Positions 34,345 to 42,071 of a stretch of DNA of 43,171 nt are shown in pieces (the stretch's first letter is position 1; each line of letters begins with the position of its first letter). The notes under the pieces were generated by a model. That model worked only from the letters and a program-made list of their open reading frames with translations. It was not told the DNA's origin and did no database searches. The position numbers and the translations under genes are program-made. The DNA is from Pontibacillus marinus BH030004 = DSM 16465 (GTDB lineage Bacteria > Bacillota > Bacilli > Bacillales > BH030062), in assembly GCF_000425225.1 (NCBI RefSeq), contig NZ_AULJ01000045.1:1-43171 (forward strand). The letters run 5' to 3'.

Positions 34345-34372
34345 ACACTTTCTTAACTCTTCACATAGACTA
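34345..34372 (+). promoter_or_regulatory. Possible sporulation promoter of the YjcZ-type gene
   Basis: CATAGACTA (34364-34372) fits the sigma-K -10 pattern CATANNNTA, with ACAC (34345-34348) 15 bases upstream as a -35 like AC. A CATACACT at 34342 also matches a sigma-E -10 but lacks a correctly spaced -35. Short motifs make this weak. Confidence 0.3.
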
Positions 34373-34404
34373 CTATCACTTGTTAAGACAAAGGGGGATT
34401 GGTT

Positions 34405-34497
34405 ATGTACCATTGCGGATCTGGATATAACAACTTTGTATTGATTGTGGTTTTATTTATCCTACTTATCATTGTAGGAGCAGCTTTTGCTTGCTAA
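34405..34497 (+). CDS. YjcZ family sporulation protein (30 aa)
   Basis: A 30-residue tiny membrane protein, MYHCGSGYNNF then VLIVVLFILLIIVGAAFAC. The Gly- and aromatic-rich start followed by FVLIVVLFILLIIVGA is the signature of YjcZ-type tiny transmembrane proteins of Bacillus spores. The ATG has AAGGGGG seven bases upstream. A terminator follows about 95 bases later. Confidence 0.8.
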   Translation: MYHCGSGYNNFVLIVVLFILLIIVGAAFAC

Positions 34498-34592
34498 TTT
34501 AAGTTTAGCTACCATAATATACAAAAATGGTGGGTATTCTAAGCTGACGAGGTAAGTTCGAGGTATAGATATTTAATATGTATAAGTAAATT

Positions 34593-34628
34593 GAGCGTTG
34601 AAATAATACACAATTCAACGCTCTTTTT
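34593..34628 (+). terminator. Rho-independent terminator after the YjcZ-type gene
   Basis: GAGCGTTGAA and TTCAACGCTC pair perfectly over ten bases around an 11-base loop and are followed by TTTTTATT. It closes the YjcZ-type gene, before the hairpin repeat region. Confidence 0.88.
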
Positions 34629-34639
34629 ATTCCACAAAA

Positions 34640-34856
34640 GCCCCCTCATCTTGAAGACTTGAACTCGAGATATATTGTGGTGGAGGTCCGTTGCTTTTGC
34701 GAGAGTAAGGGGATCGGTGAAACGGCAATACTCCTGCGGAAGACCAGCTGAGCCTCCTCATACGCTACGCTCCTTGCGGGGTCTCATCTGCCCTTTCTAC
34801 CGCGGGAGTTTGCCGTTTCCCTCACCCCTTTGCTGGTATGTAGATTAACGGACCCA
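34640..34856 (+). repeat. Large dispersed hairpin repeat, copy A
   Basis: The leader GCCCCCTCATCTTGAAGACT, then TGAACTCGAGATATATT (about 34640-34676), is followed by a long self-complementary body. GGTCCGTT (34685) pairs with AACGGACC (34847). Inside, GAAACGGCAA and a run to CTCCTGCGG pair with CCGCGGGAG and TTGCCGTTTC, about 20 pairs with one wobble and a bulge. The loop carries GAGCCTCCTC and GCGGGGTCTC, shared with the copies at 34976 and 43021. No gene is present in it. The class of element is unknown; it is probably a non-autonomous mobile or RNA-forming repeat. Confidence 0.75.
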
Positions 34857-34975
34857 TAGCTGAGATCGTTTGATTTCAATCTTAAGGAAACTGTATTTCA
34901 GATCCTAAAACCCTCTACATATAAAGCTTTAGATCACTTGAATGCAAAATGATATAACCACAAATTCAAAGTCAG

Positions 34976-35172
34976 AAAACCGTACGATAGCTGCGGTTTC
35001 GTTATTCCCCATTCGGCCAAGGTGGGCTGTGGAACGGGTTGACTCCAGCGGAAGAACGGAGTGACGAGACCCCGCAGAGAGCTTGCGAATGAGGAGGCTC
35101 GGCGCTTCGTCCGCAGGAAAGCAACCCGTTCCACAGCCCGCCGCACTACACAAAAGCAACGGAACCACCCTA
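34976..35172 (-). repeat. Large dispersed hairpin repeat, copy B (inverted)
   Basis: In reverse orientation to copy A. An 18-base perfect stem is formed by GGGCTGTGGAACGGGTTG (35024-35041) and CAACCCGTTCCACAGCCC (35122-35139). The core GAGCCTCCTC...GCGGGGTCTCGTC is conserved with copies A and C, and the start CCGTTGCTTTTG matches copy A, but the stem sequence differs from copy A while each still pairs within itself. About 120 bases of plain AT-rich sequence separate the two copies. Long reading frames here, on both strands, are chance results of the GC-rich repeat. Confidence 0.75.
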
Positions 35173-35179
35173 CACCAGA

Positions 35180-35211
35180 TTATTCAACATTACTGCCAGA
35201 TTGTTGAATAA
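35180..35211. other. Perfect hairpin next to repeat copy B
   Basis: TTATTCAACA pairs with TGTTGAATAA over ten bases around a 12-base loop. It stands at the outer end of repeat copy B where copy A has its leader motif, so it may be a different edge of the element. No T run follows. Confidence 0.45.
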
Positions 35212-35257
35212 CACCCACTCTTCAGAACATTGGTTTTAGTTAAAGTTTAAAATTCAA

Positions 35258-35322
35258 AATAAAAAGTAGTCCAATTCTGGAGTGGAATTTAAATTATCAT
35301 TCTCCAAAAATGAACTACTTTC
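35258..35322 (-). terminator. Likely terminator after yozE
   Basis: On the minus strand AAAGTAGT pairs with ACTACTTT, with a long internal region that can pair in part, and TTTTTATTTT follows. It lies 32 bases after the yozE stop. The loop is long, so it is less certain than the others. Confidence 0.5.
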
Positions 35323-35353
35323 TATAATTATTTGTAATTATATCGCGTCAAAC

Positions 35354-35572
35354 TTACTCGTATTCAGCCTCATATTTTTCCCACAGTCGATCGAACACTT
35401 GAAGTGCTGATGAAAATGGTGTATTCCATTCTAAATACCGACTAATTTCTTCATAGGAACGTGATTGTTTAGGAAAGCTATGGTCTTTATACATCCAATC
35501 TGCTAATTTACTCTCATCATCCGGTTTTACTTTCCCTCTATAAGTCATCATAAAATGATAAAACGTACGCAA
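35354..35572 (-). CDS. yozE: YozE family protein (UPF0346)
   Basis: A 72-residue small helical protein like YozE of B. subtilis, which has a SAM-like fold and unknown function. Family features are RTFYHFMMTYRGK at the start, YKDHSFPKQSRSYEEISRYL in the middle and FDRLWEKYEAE at the end. The start is TTG at 35572: AGGAGGGG lies six bases before it and the homologous proteins begin at this Phe-Tyr segment. It follows tatC on the same strand after about 85 bases. Confidence 0.85.
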   Translation of the reverse strand: MRTFYHFMMTYRGKVKPDDESKLADWMYKDHSFPKQSRSYEEISRYLEWNTPFSSALQVFDRLWEKYEAEYE

Positions 35573-35656
35573 CGTACTCCCCTCCTGCAAGATCATGTTT
35601 TTTATTTTTAACACGATCTCCTCAAAAAAGCAATCTGCAGTATAAGTTTTTATTCA

Positions 35657-36457
35657 TTACTCCGAATAAAGACTATCCTCTTCATCATCTTGATCATCGT
35701 CGTCATCGTCATTTTCATCATACTCATCTATTTTTCTTCTTCTACGGCGTTCTACAACACTAGAAAGGAAAATCGAAACTTCATAAAGCACTATAAGTGG
35801 GAATGCTACTACGAGTTGCAATATAAAGTCTGGTGGAGAAATCATTGTGCCTACAATAATTAAAATAAAGTAAGCATATTTCCTAACTCTACGTAGAAAA
35901 GCTGGGCTTACAATTCCCATGCTCGTTAAGAACATGACGATAATCGGAATTTCAAAAAACACAGCAAATGGAAGTGTAATTCTCATTAAAAATTTAAAAT
36001 ACTTATCTACTGTAAAACTAACATTAAATTTCCCCTCACCTAAGGATAGAAGAAAATCGAATATTAGTGGTTGTATGAGAAAATACCCAAAAGCTAGTCC
36101 TCCAATAAAGAGAAGGAAAACAGCTGGAATATAAGATAATGATACCTTTTGTTCTTTCGGTGTTAACGCTGGTCTTACAAAAAACCAAACTTGCAAACAG
36201 AAAAATGGTAGAGTACCAGCAATTGCAATAAGACTAGCAAGCATGACATAAACCCATAAAATATCAAAAGGGCCTAATATCGTTAACTCTTCATCCAAGC
36301 CTCTTTCAAAAAAAGCATAAATTTCATCAATAAAGACAAAACCGCCAATAAAAAAAGCTACAAATATGACAAACGTCCAAATAAGTCGTTTACGTAATTC
36401 ACCTAAATGTTCTGTAACATTCATTTCTTGATCGTTTTGAAACTGATCATCTTGCAT
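35657..36457 (-). CDS. tatC: Sec-independent translocase subunit TatC
   Basis: A 266-residue integral membrane protein with six helices, the receptor core of the twin-arginine export system. The start is the ATG at 36457 with AGGAGGTAAGAAG ahead. Signature segments are MNVTEHLGELRKRLIW at the N-terminus, FFIGGFVFIDEIY, the FFVRPALTPKEQK loop, and PSPPDFILQ-type MISPPDFILQLVVAFPLIVLYE. It ends with a run of Asp and Glu (DENDDDDDDQDDEED), longer than usual. It shares the Tat operon with two tatA genes upstream, from which it is separated by a strong hairpin. Confidence 0.97.
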   Translation of the reverse strand: MQDDQFQNDQEMNVTEHLGELRKRLIWTFVIFVAFFIGGFVFIDEIYAFFERGLDEELTILGPFDILWVYVMLASLIAIAGTLPFFCLQVWFFVRPALTPKEQKVSLSYIPAVFLLFIGGLAFGYFLIQPLIFDFLLSLGEGKFNVSFTVDKYFKFLMRITLPFAVFFEIPIIVMFLTSMGIVSPAFLRRVRKYAYFILIIVGTMISPPDFILQLVVAFPLIVLYEVSIFLSSVVERRRRRKIDEYDENDDDDDDQDDEEDSLYSE

Positions 36458-36529
36458 TCTTCTTACCTCCTGCCCAACACCCGCTACAACTTCACATGCA
36501 ATCCCCTTTAGAGTAGGCTTTTTCATGAA

Positions 36530-36571
36530 GAGAGGAAGATGTAAGGTTTCATACTCTTACATCTTCCTCTC
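36530..36571 (-). other. Strong intra-operon hairpin between tatA and tatC
   Basis: GAGAGGAAGATGTAAG (36530-36545) and CTTACATCTTCCTCTC (36556-36571) are perfect complements over 16 bases with a ten-base loop. On the transcribed minus strand no T run follows, so it is not a clean terminator. Position, 10 bases after the second tatA stop, suggests mRNA stabilisation or partial termination that lowers TatC relative to TatA. Confidence 0.65.
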
Positions 36572-36581
36572 TATAATTTCA

Positions 36582-36779
36582 TTATGAGTTTTTGTTTTGC
36601 TCTTGATCCAGCTTCTTAGAATCGTCTGAATCGTTTACAATATCGTTTGTTGCTTTTTTAAACTCTCTTAAAGAACTTCCTACAGCTTTACCGATTTCTG
36701 GCAACTTCGAAGGCCCAAAAACAATTAAAGCAATAACAAGAATTAGGATTAACCCCGGAATTCCGATACTGGATAACAT
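36582..36779 (-). CDS. tatA: TatA, second copy
   Basis: A 65-residue TatA, the pore-forming Tat subunit with one N-terminal membrane helix ([20 protein letters not shown]) and an amphipathic helix after the [14 protein letters not shown] hinge. The ATG at 36779 has GGAGTGATAA upstream. It differs from the first copy mainly in the acidic C-terminal tail. It lies 42 bases downstream of the first copy. Confidence 0.95.
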   Translation of the reverse strand: MLSSIGIPGLILILVIALIVFGPSKLPEIGKAVGSSLREFKKATNDIVNDSDDSKKLDQEQNKNS

Positions 36780-36821
36780 ATTTATCACTCCAAATGATCA
36801 TTTTATAACCGAATATCTTTA

Positions 36822-37022
36822 TTATTTTACGCTTTGATCATTCGATTCAACTTTTTTCACATCATCAGCTTCTTCATTGGTTAATTCACGAGCTGAATGT
36901 TTAAATTCTTTTAAAGTCTGTCCCGTAGCCTTTCCGATTTCCGGAAGCTTTTTCGGACCAAAAATAATTAATGTAATGACGAGAATAAGTATTAAACCTG
37001 GTATGCCAATGGTACTTAACAT
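36822..37022 (-). CDS. tatA: TatA, first copy
   Basis: A 66-residue TatA with the same layout as its neighbour: [20 protein letters not shown] then [14 protein letters not shown], and an acidic tail ([13 protein letters not shown]-like). The ATG at 37022 has GAGGAAGGTGATGAA in front; the longer reading to 37103 lacks a ribosome site. Together with the second copy and tatC it forms the Tat operon. Two tandem tatA genes beside one tatC suggest that the copies supply separate substrates or levels; sequence alone does not show which. Confidence 0.95.
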   Translation of the reverse strand: MLSTIGIPGLILILVITLIIFGPKKLPEIGKATGQTLKEFKHSARELTNEEADDVKKVESNDQSVK

Positions 37023-37221
37023 TTCATCACCTTCCTCAAACATTTCTATAGAGAAATGTTCATGTCTGTCCCATTTATTACTATTATATAACGAGTTTGA
37101 CACGTTTCGTTAGATTTTAATCAAAATTGACATAAACTTTTCACATTTACAGGATCTATAGATCTTATTGTCTCGATTGTAAGCCTTTTACGTTGATTTG
37201 TCCATGAGAACATCGAAATCT

Positions 37222-37797
37222 CTACCGATTCACCCAATTCTCATATTCTTCAGGATGATTGAGGTTTGTAAAGTGATTCTCTAATACTTGATTTGGTATA
37301 GATGGATCAAATTGATTAATAAACGTAGTATTATGCTTATCAAAAAGATCCCGCATCCGTAATAAATCATTTTCGAGTTGACTCTTGATGGTTTCATAGC
37401 AATTTCTGTGGTAAAGCCCATGCAGAGGCTGTTCCTTTCCATTAAATACCGGGATCACTATATCACTCCCAGAGTTTTTAGATATTAGTTGCTTAAAAAC
37501 CTTATGTGATAAAGATGGTGAATCACATGGAGCTAGGATAAACCAATCATCGTCAGAATGGTACATAGCTGACTCAAGGCCAGCTAATGGACCTTTATTA
37601 GGGTATCGGTCAGGTATGATTTTTTGTTTTATGAAAGGATATGTATTTGGATCATTCGAAACTACAACAATTTTGTTAGATAACCTTTGGCAAGTATGGA
37701 TCACACGTTGAATCATAGGTTCACCTTTTACTGGAAGTAAAGCTTTATTGCTCCCCATTCTTCTAGATTGTCCTCCTGCCAATACAACACATTGCAT
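37222..37797 (-). CDS. mobA: Molybdenum cofactor guanylyltransferase MobA
   Basis: A 191-residue nucleotidyltransferase that links GMP to molybdopterin to form the guanine dinucleotide cofactor. The nucleotide-binding loop VVLAGGQSRRMGSNKALLPV opens the protein, followed by PDRYPNKGPLAGLESAM and the metal-binding LAPCDSPSL. The ATG at 37797 is preferred over GTG at 37800 for ribosome-site spacing (GGGAGG, seven bases). No other Mo-cofactor gene is in the window; the Tat genes nearby fit export of folded molybdoenzymes, which is an inference. Confidence 0.9.
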   Translation of the reverse strand: MQCVVLAGGQSRRMGSNKALLPVKGEPMIQRVIHTCQRLSNKIVVVSNDPNTYPFIKQKIIPDRYPNKGPLAGLESAMYHSDDDWFILAPCDSPSLSHKVFKQLISKNSGSDIVIPVFNGKEQPLHGLYHRNCYETIKSQLENDLLRMRDLFDKHNTTFINQFDPSIPNQVLENHFTNLNHPEEYENWVNR

Positions 37798-37814
37798 CAC
37801 GATGCCTCCCTAAT

Positions 37815-37848
37815 CAAAAACCTGTAAGAAGGCTTCCCTTCTTACAGG
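37815..37848 (-). terminator. Terminator after folA
   Basis: CCTGTAAGAAGG and CCTTCTTACAGG form a perfect 12-base stem with a four-base loop. On the minus strand it is followed by TTTTTGATTAG. It directly follows the folA stop and precedes mobA. Confidence 0.9.
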
Positions 37849-37857
37849 TCATTCACA

Positions 37858-38355
37858 TTACTGTTCCGATTTCCGATCATACTGACAGAAATAATAATCA
37901 TAAGGGTTTTTTTCATCTTTTGTCCCTTTTTCTTTTTTCGTCAATATCCAATTATCTTCATTAAATTCAGGGAAATACGTATCCCCATCAAATGCTTCAT
38001 CGATCCATGTAATATACATCCGATCAGCTTGATCTAAGATGCTCTCAAAAATATAGCTCCCACCGATGACAATATATTCTGTGTCAGGATTTTCCTTATC
38101 CCACTCTATTACAGGGTCAAGGCTATGAATGACCTCGCATCCTTCTGCTTCAAAATCGGAATTACGAGTCACCACTACATTTTGACGATTCGGCAGTGGA
38201 GCATTCATGGATTCATACGTTTTACGCCCCATAATGATGGTGTGACCAGTTGAAACTGACTTAAAAAACTTCAAATCATTTGGTAAACGCCATGGAAGGT
38301 CATTATCCTTACCAATCAAGCGATTTTTGTCCATAGCGACAAGTAAAGATATCAT
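37858..38355 (-). CDS. folA: Dihydrofolate reductase
   Basis: A 165-residue dihydrofolate reductase that regenerates tetrahydrofolate. Catalytic Asp27 is in LPWRLPNDLKFF, with IGKDNDLPW before it and HTIIMGRKTYESM, the NADPH-binding motif, after. The length and order are typical of Bacillus. The ATG at 38355 has AAGGAGTG. It follows thyA by 55 bases on the same strand, an arrangement that links thymidylate synthesis to folate recycling. Confidence 0.97.
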   Translation of the reverse strand: MISLLVAMDKNRLIGKDNDLPWRLPNDLKFFKSVSTGHTIIMGRKTYESMNAPLPNRQNVVVTRNSDFEAEGCEVIHSLDPVIEWDKENPDTEYIVIGGSYIFESILDQADRMYITWIDEAFDGDTYFPEFNEDNWILTKKEKGTKDEKNPYDYYFCQYDRKSEQ

Positions 38356-38410
38356 TCATTTCACTCCTTAAGTATGAGTCAGAGTTTTATTTCCCGAAAT
38401 GGTTTATGAT

Positions 38411-39376
38411 TTAAACTGCTATCGGAGCTTTGATTGAAGGATGTGGATCATATCCTTCAAGAATAATATCTTCTACATCAAGATCGAAAATACTTTCTTT
38501 CTCATTTGATTGGATCTTAAGTGATGGCATATCCTTAAGATCACGATCCAATTGTGTTTTAACCTGTTCAACATGGTTTGAATAAATGTGGGCGTCACCT
38601 AATGTATGAATGAATTCGCCAACCTGTAAGCCACATTCATGTGCAATTAGATGTGTTAGTAAAGCATAACTCGCAATATTAAAAGGTACTCCTAAGAAAA
38701 TGTCACCACTTCTTTGGTAAAGTTGACAGCTTAGTTTTCCATCAGCTACATAAAACTGAAATAAAACGTGGCATGGTGGTAAAGCAGCACGTTCTGGATT
38801 AATATCCTCAGGATTCCAAGCTGATACAATTAATCGGCGTGATTCTGGATTGTTTTTGATCATATGAATGACATCTTTCACCTGATCAATTACTTCTCCA
38901 CGTGATGATTCCCATGCCCTCCATTGTTTACCATAGACATTCCCTAAATCTCCGTACATTTTTGCAAATTCATTATCTTCCAAAATACGGGTCTTAAATG
39001 TTTCCATTTCGTGATCATAAAGCTTTTTAAATTCAGGGTCTTCTTGACTTCTCAATCCAAAATCAGTCATATCTGGGCCATTATATTCTTCACTCTCAAC
39101 CCAATTTTTAAAGGCCCATTCATTCCAAATATTATTGTTATGTTGAAGAAGATATTGAATATTGGTATCTCCTTTTAAAAACCAAAGTAGTTCACTTGTA
39201 ATTAAGCGAAAAGGGACACGCTTCGTAGTCAGTAAGGGAAACCCTTGTCCTAAATCAAAACGCATTTGATAACCAAAGGTAGATAACGTCCCAGTACCTG
39301 TACGATCACCTTTTGATGCACCATTATTTAAAACATGACGACATAAATCTAAGTAAGCAGATTCACCATATTTCAT
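38411..39376 (-). CDS. thyA: Thymidylate synthase
   Basis: A 321-residue ThyA-type thymidylate synthase, which methylates dUMP with methylenetetrahydrofolate. The catalytic Cys202 is in [11 protein letters not shown], with [14 protein letters not shown] and DAHIYSNH for dUMP and folate contacts. About 50 extra residues (roughly 88-140, [19 protein letters not shown] onward) make it the longer form found in lactobacilli and some bacilli, as against about 264 in the short form. The ATG at 39376 follows GGAGTGGAATAA. It heads a thyA-folA operon. Confidence 0.97.
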   Translation of the reverse strand: MKYGESAYLDLCRHVLNNGASKGDRTGTGTLSTFGYQMRFDLGQGFPLLTTKRVPFRLITSELLWFLKGDTNIQYLLQHNNNIWNEWAFKNWVESEEYNGPDMTDFGLRSQEDPEFKKLYDHEMETFKTRILEDNEFAKMYGDLGNVYGKQWRAWESSRGEVIDQVKDVIHMIKNNPESRRLIVSAWNPEDINPERAALPPCHVLFQFYVADGKLSCQLYQRSGDIFLGVPFNIASYALLTHLIAHECGLQVGEFIHTLGDAHIYSNHVEQVKTQLDRDLKDMPSLKIQSNEKESIFDLDVEDIILEGYDPHPSIKAPIAV

Positions 39377-39476
39377 TTATTCCACTCCATTCTAAAGCTA
39401 ATCCAAAATGTTCACTGTGAGCAATTATATCACAGCAAAACAAAAGATTAAGGATAGAAAATTACAGATAAACGTG

Positions 39477-40193
39477 TTAAAATCCTGCATTCTTTTTCTT
39501 GAAGACTTCCATAAATTTATACGTTAACGGTGCATTCCATTTCAGGTGATTTGATGTATTAGCATTATAGTAATAGAAGGCAAATGATTCAGAAAAATAC
39601 TCTGATATGTAGGAAGAAAAATATTCTCTTTTAGGAAACATCATATTTACTTCTTCCTGCCACGCTTCTTTAAATTGGGCTTTTTGCGAATCAGATAAAT
39701 GATTAAAAACGGTGTGCCCGATTTCATGAAGTTCTAAGTTTATAGAACTATGGCCATTACCAGGAGATGAGGAACCGATTTTCGCAGAAATTAACCAACC
39801 ACCACCTGAACCTGGTACTTCACTCCAAGTAACATCCTGTTCCCAACCTCGTGGTCGCTTCCATTTTAGTGGAAATAATAAAGGTTCATCAGTTAGGTTT
39901 CCATTAAACAAACGTATCATTACTCCGTTAGCTTGTAAGAATTGAAGTAAAGGCCGATCAATCCCATCAATCGTTTTCAGCATATTTTCCAATGCTTGTT
40001 CTTCTTCCACTTTATAAGGAACGTAGATCATAGACTTAAGAATATCTTTATTTTGAAGTGAAGAAAGCTCTGAAGGTTCTTCACTACTAATTGCTTTATT
40101 TAAAGTGATTCCTGTAAAAGGTTTCGTGATTTCAATTGACGGCACAACCATACACAATGTAATGATAAGTACAATAACAAAAAACCGAAGCAT
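39477..40193 (-). CDS. Secreted anthrax-lethal-factor-like metalloprotease (ATLF/PPEP type)
   Basis: A 238-residue protein with an N-terminal hydrophobic segment (residues 1-20, LRFFVIVLIITLCMVV), consistent with secretion. The C-terminal domain has a zinc site HEIGH (His156, Glu157, His160) and a downstream ISEYFSESFAFYY with Glu198/202 as the likely third ligand, matching the lethal factor/Pro-Pro endopeptidase group. The ATG at 40193 has AAAGGA eight bases upstream. Substrate is unknown; related PPEPs cut cell-surface proteins. It is divergent from the NlpC/P60 gene. Confidence 0.82.
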   Translation of the reverse strand: MLRFFVIVLIITLCMVVPSIEITKPFTGITLNKAISSEEPSELSSLQNKDILKSMIYVPYKVEEEQALENMLKTIDGIDRPLLQFLQANGVMIRLFNGNLTDEPLLFPLKWKRPRGWEQDVTWSEVPGSGGGWLISAKIGSSSPGNGHSSINLELHEIGHTVFNHLSDSQKAQFKEAWQEEVNMMFPKREYFSSYISEYFSESFAFYYYNANTSNHLKWNAPLTYKFMEVFKKKNAGF

Positions 40194-40366
40194 ACCTGTC
40201 ATCCTTTGATGTTAGTTAAAAAATCTGAATATTCTAACCTTATCATAACATATATTAAGAGAATAAACTGTCCACTTTATGGATTTTACATTACTTTGAC
40301 ATAAGTGAATGTTTACCATCATATACGTACATTGATCCAAAATTTTCATGGAAAGGGGTCCTCTAT

Positions 40367-41392
40367 GTGAACTTATCATCAAGGACTGCTCAAATGACTG
40401 TGCTTCATTCCATGACGTATAGTTTTATGATAAGTCAACCCTTTGCCTACTACTCTGAGTCTTTTTCAAACATGCAAACTCAGGAAAAAAAATCACTAAC
40501 AAGCGCTAGAACACTCATGTATGGTCACCACTCTACATCTGTACGCACCTTACAAGAAAAGCTTCACTCCTTATCGTTCTACTTTGGAGAACACGATAGC
40601 CACTATGGTGTCTTAACTGAACATGCAGTAAAATCATTTCAACTTTCTCATGAGCTCCTTCCTACCGGTAGGGCTGATAAGCTAACCTTAATATCTATTG
40701 ATTTGGAAGAGAAGAAACGAATGATTGAACCAATTGAAAAAATCGCACATACCATTTCTCCCGGTGAAACAAGTCAGGATGTAAAAAAACTGCAAAAGGC
40801 CTTATCGTTTTATGGTTACTATACCGGAAATGTTGATGGGATTTATGGGCCACTAACTTCAAATGCAATAGAACAATATCAGTTAGATCATAAATTAGAG
40901 ATTGATGAAAATATTGAAAAGTCGTTCATTCAATCCTTGTCAAAGAAAATGAAAAACGAAAAGCCTAAAATCACACATAAAACCCAAACTATAAAAAAAG
41001 ATCCGAAAAAGGTTGAAGTAAAAGCAGTAGGAAATGTGGCGTCCATTATTAAAGAAGCCAAAAATTATCTTGGCGTGCCTTATGTTTGGGGTGGAGAATC
41101 CCCTAGAGGATTTGATTGTAGTGGTTATATTCAATACGTTTACCAAAAACAAGATATCATATTGCCTCGTACTGTTCATGAGATCTGGAATGTGACAACT
41201 TCAGTTAAAAAGCTTAGTGTTGGGGATTTTGTCTTTTATGAAACGTATCAACCTGGACCATCTCATATGGGGATTTATCTAGGGAATGGTCAATTTATCC
41301 ATGCTGGGGATGACGGGGTAACCATTAGTAAAATGAATAATACTTATTGGAAACAACGTTACCTTGGAGCTAAACGAATTACAAAGCAATAA
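40367..41392 (+). CDS. NlpC/P60 endopeptidase with two peptidoglycan-binding domains
   Basis: A 341-residue cell-wall hydrolase expected to cut D-gamma-glutamyl-diaminopimelate bonds. Two PG_binding_1 units are present at about 55-112 and 135-190 (SVRTLQEKLHSLSFYFGEHD and DVKKLQKALSFYGYYTGNVD). The NlpC/P60 domain follows at about 225-340, with catalytic Cys251 in GFDCSGY, His300 in SHMGIY and His312 in FIHAG. Export is expected, but the first 30 residues form only a weak signal peptide. The start is GTG at 40367 with AAAGGGG eight bases upstream; the ATG two bases earlier is in another frame. Confidence 0.92.
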   Translation: MNLSSRTAQMTVLHSMTYSFMISQPFAYYSESFSNMQTQEKKSLTSARTLMYGHHSTSVRTLQEKLHSLSFYFGEHDSHYGVLTEHAVKSFQLSHELLPTGRADKLTLISIDLEEKKRMIEPIEKIAHTISPGETSQDVKKLQKALSFYGYYTGNVDGIYGPLTSNAIEQYQLDHKLEIDENIEKSFIQSLSKKMKNEKPKITHKTQTIKKDPKKVEVKAVGNVASIIKEAKNYLGVPYVWGGESPRGFDCSGYIQYVYQKQDIILPRTVHEIWNVTTSVKKLSVGDFVFYETYQPGPSHMGIYLGNGQFIHAGDDGVTISKMNNTYWKQRYLGAKRITKQ

Positions 41393-41393
41393 A

Positions 41394-41433
41394 AAAGAAC
41401 AGACCGTTATGTTTTGGTACATAACGGTCTGTT
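41394..41433. terminator. Convergent rho-independent terminator
   Basis: AACAGACCGTTATGT pairs with ACATAACGGTCTGTT over 15 bases. It lies right after the NlpC/P60 stop and overlaps the stop of the minus-strand HD gene; A and T runs flank both sides. Confidence 0.88.
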
Positions 41434-42056
41434 TAGTTAGATAATCCCCAATCAGAGTAAAACTCCTCGAGAAACCTTTCCATAAATTCATGACGCTCCT
41501 GAGCCATTTTCTGTGCAGTTTCTGTATTCATTAAATCTTTTAAAAGCAGTAACTTATCATAAAAATGTTGAATGGTGGTATTGTTTTCACTTATAGCATT
41601 ATCCTCAGTTGGTGTTGTGTAAATGAGTTGTCCTGCTTTCCCCCCATATGCAAATGTCCTTGCGATTCCTATTGCCCCAATGGCATCAAGCCGATCGGCA
41701 TCTTGAACAATCTTACCTTCTAGCGTTTCTGGAGTTTTATGCTTCCCTCGAAAGGAAATATCTTTCATGGCTGTTTCAATAGAAAAAATCAAACCTTTAG
41801 ACTCTAGTAAAGATTCCAATAACCTTTTCTGCTCTTCCATTGCCTTTGCTTGGTCATCAACCAGTTTTGCATCCGCTACATCATGTAACCATCCTGCAAC
41901 TTCAGCGACAAACGGATCTCCGCCTTCTTTTATAGCAAGACCTTTTGCTATATTTGCGACTCTTTCCATATGCCAATAATCATGCCCTGTCGGCTCACCT
42001 CGAAATCGATCATAAATAAATGATTGAATTTCTTTTAAAACATTTTCTTGAGTAAT
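41433..42056 (-). CDS. HD-domain phosphohydrolase, likely AUU start
   Basis: A 207-residue HD-domain protein like YpgQ/YedJ of bacilli, which remove phosphate from nucleotides. If started at the ATG at 41969 it would lack the first metal-binding His. The same frame continues upstream with sensible sequence (ITQENVLKEIQSFIYDRFRG then EPTGHDYWH) to an ATT at 42056 eight bases after GGGAGG. The complete metal set is then present: His29 in GHDYWH, His58-Asp59 in WLHDVAD, and Asp in DADRLDAIGAIG. No ATG, GTG or TTG in frame has a ribosome site. It follows the DUF72 gene stop by 15 bases. Confidence 0.8.
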   Translation of the reverse strand: MTQENVLKEIQSFIYDRFRGEPTGHDYWHMERVANIAKGLAIKEGGDPFVAEVAGWLHDVADAKLVDDQAKAMEEQKRLLESLLESKGLIFSIETAMKDISFRGKHKTPETLEGKIVQDADRLDAIGAIGIARTFAYGGKAGQLIYTTPTEDNAISENNTTIQHFYDKLLLLKDLMNTETAQKMAQERHEFMERFLEEFYSDWGLSN

Positions 42057-42071
42057 ATGATCAACCTCCCT

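Noticed and set aside
34345-34372. CATACACT as a sigma-E -10
   Set aside because: The nearest TAATATT is 23 bases away, too far for a sigma-E promoter; kept only as a remark.
34929-35168. Reading frames of 70 to 79 codons inside repeat copy B
   Set aside because: They result from the GC-rich hairpin, have no ribosome site, run over both arms of the stem and have no natural protein composition.
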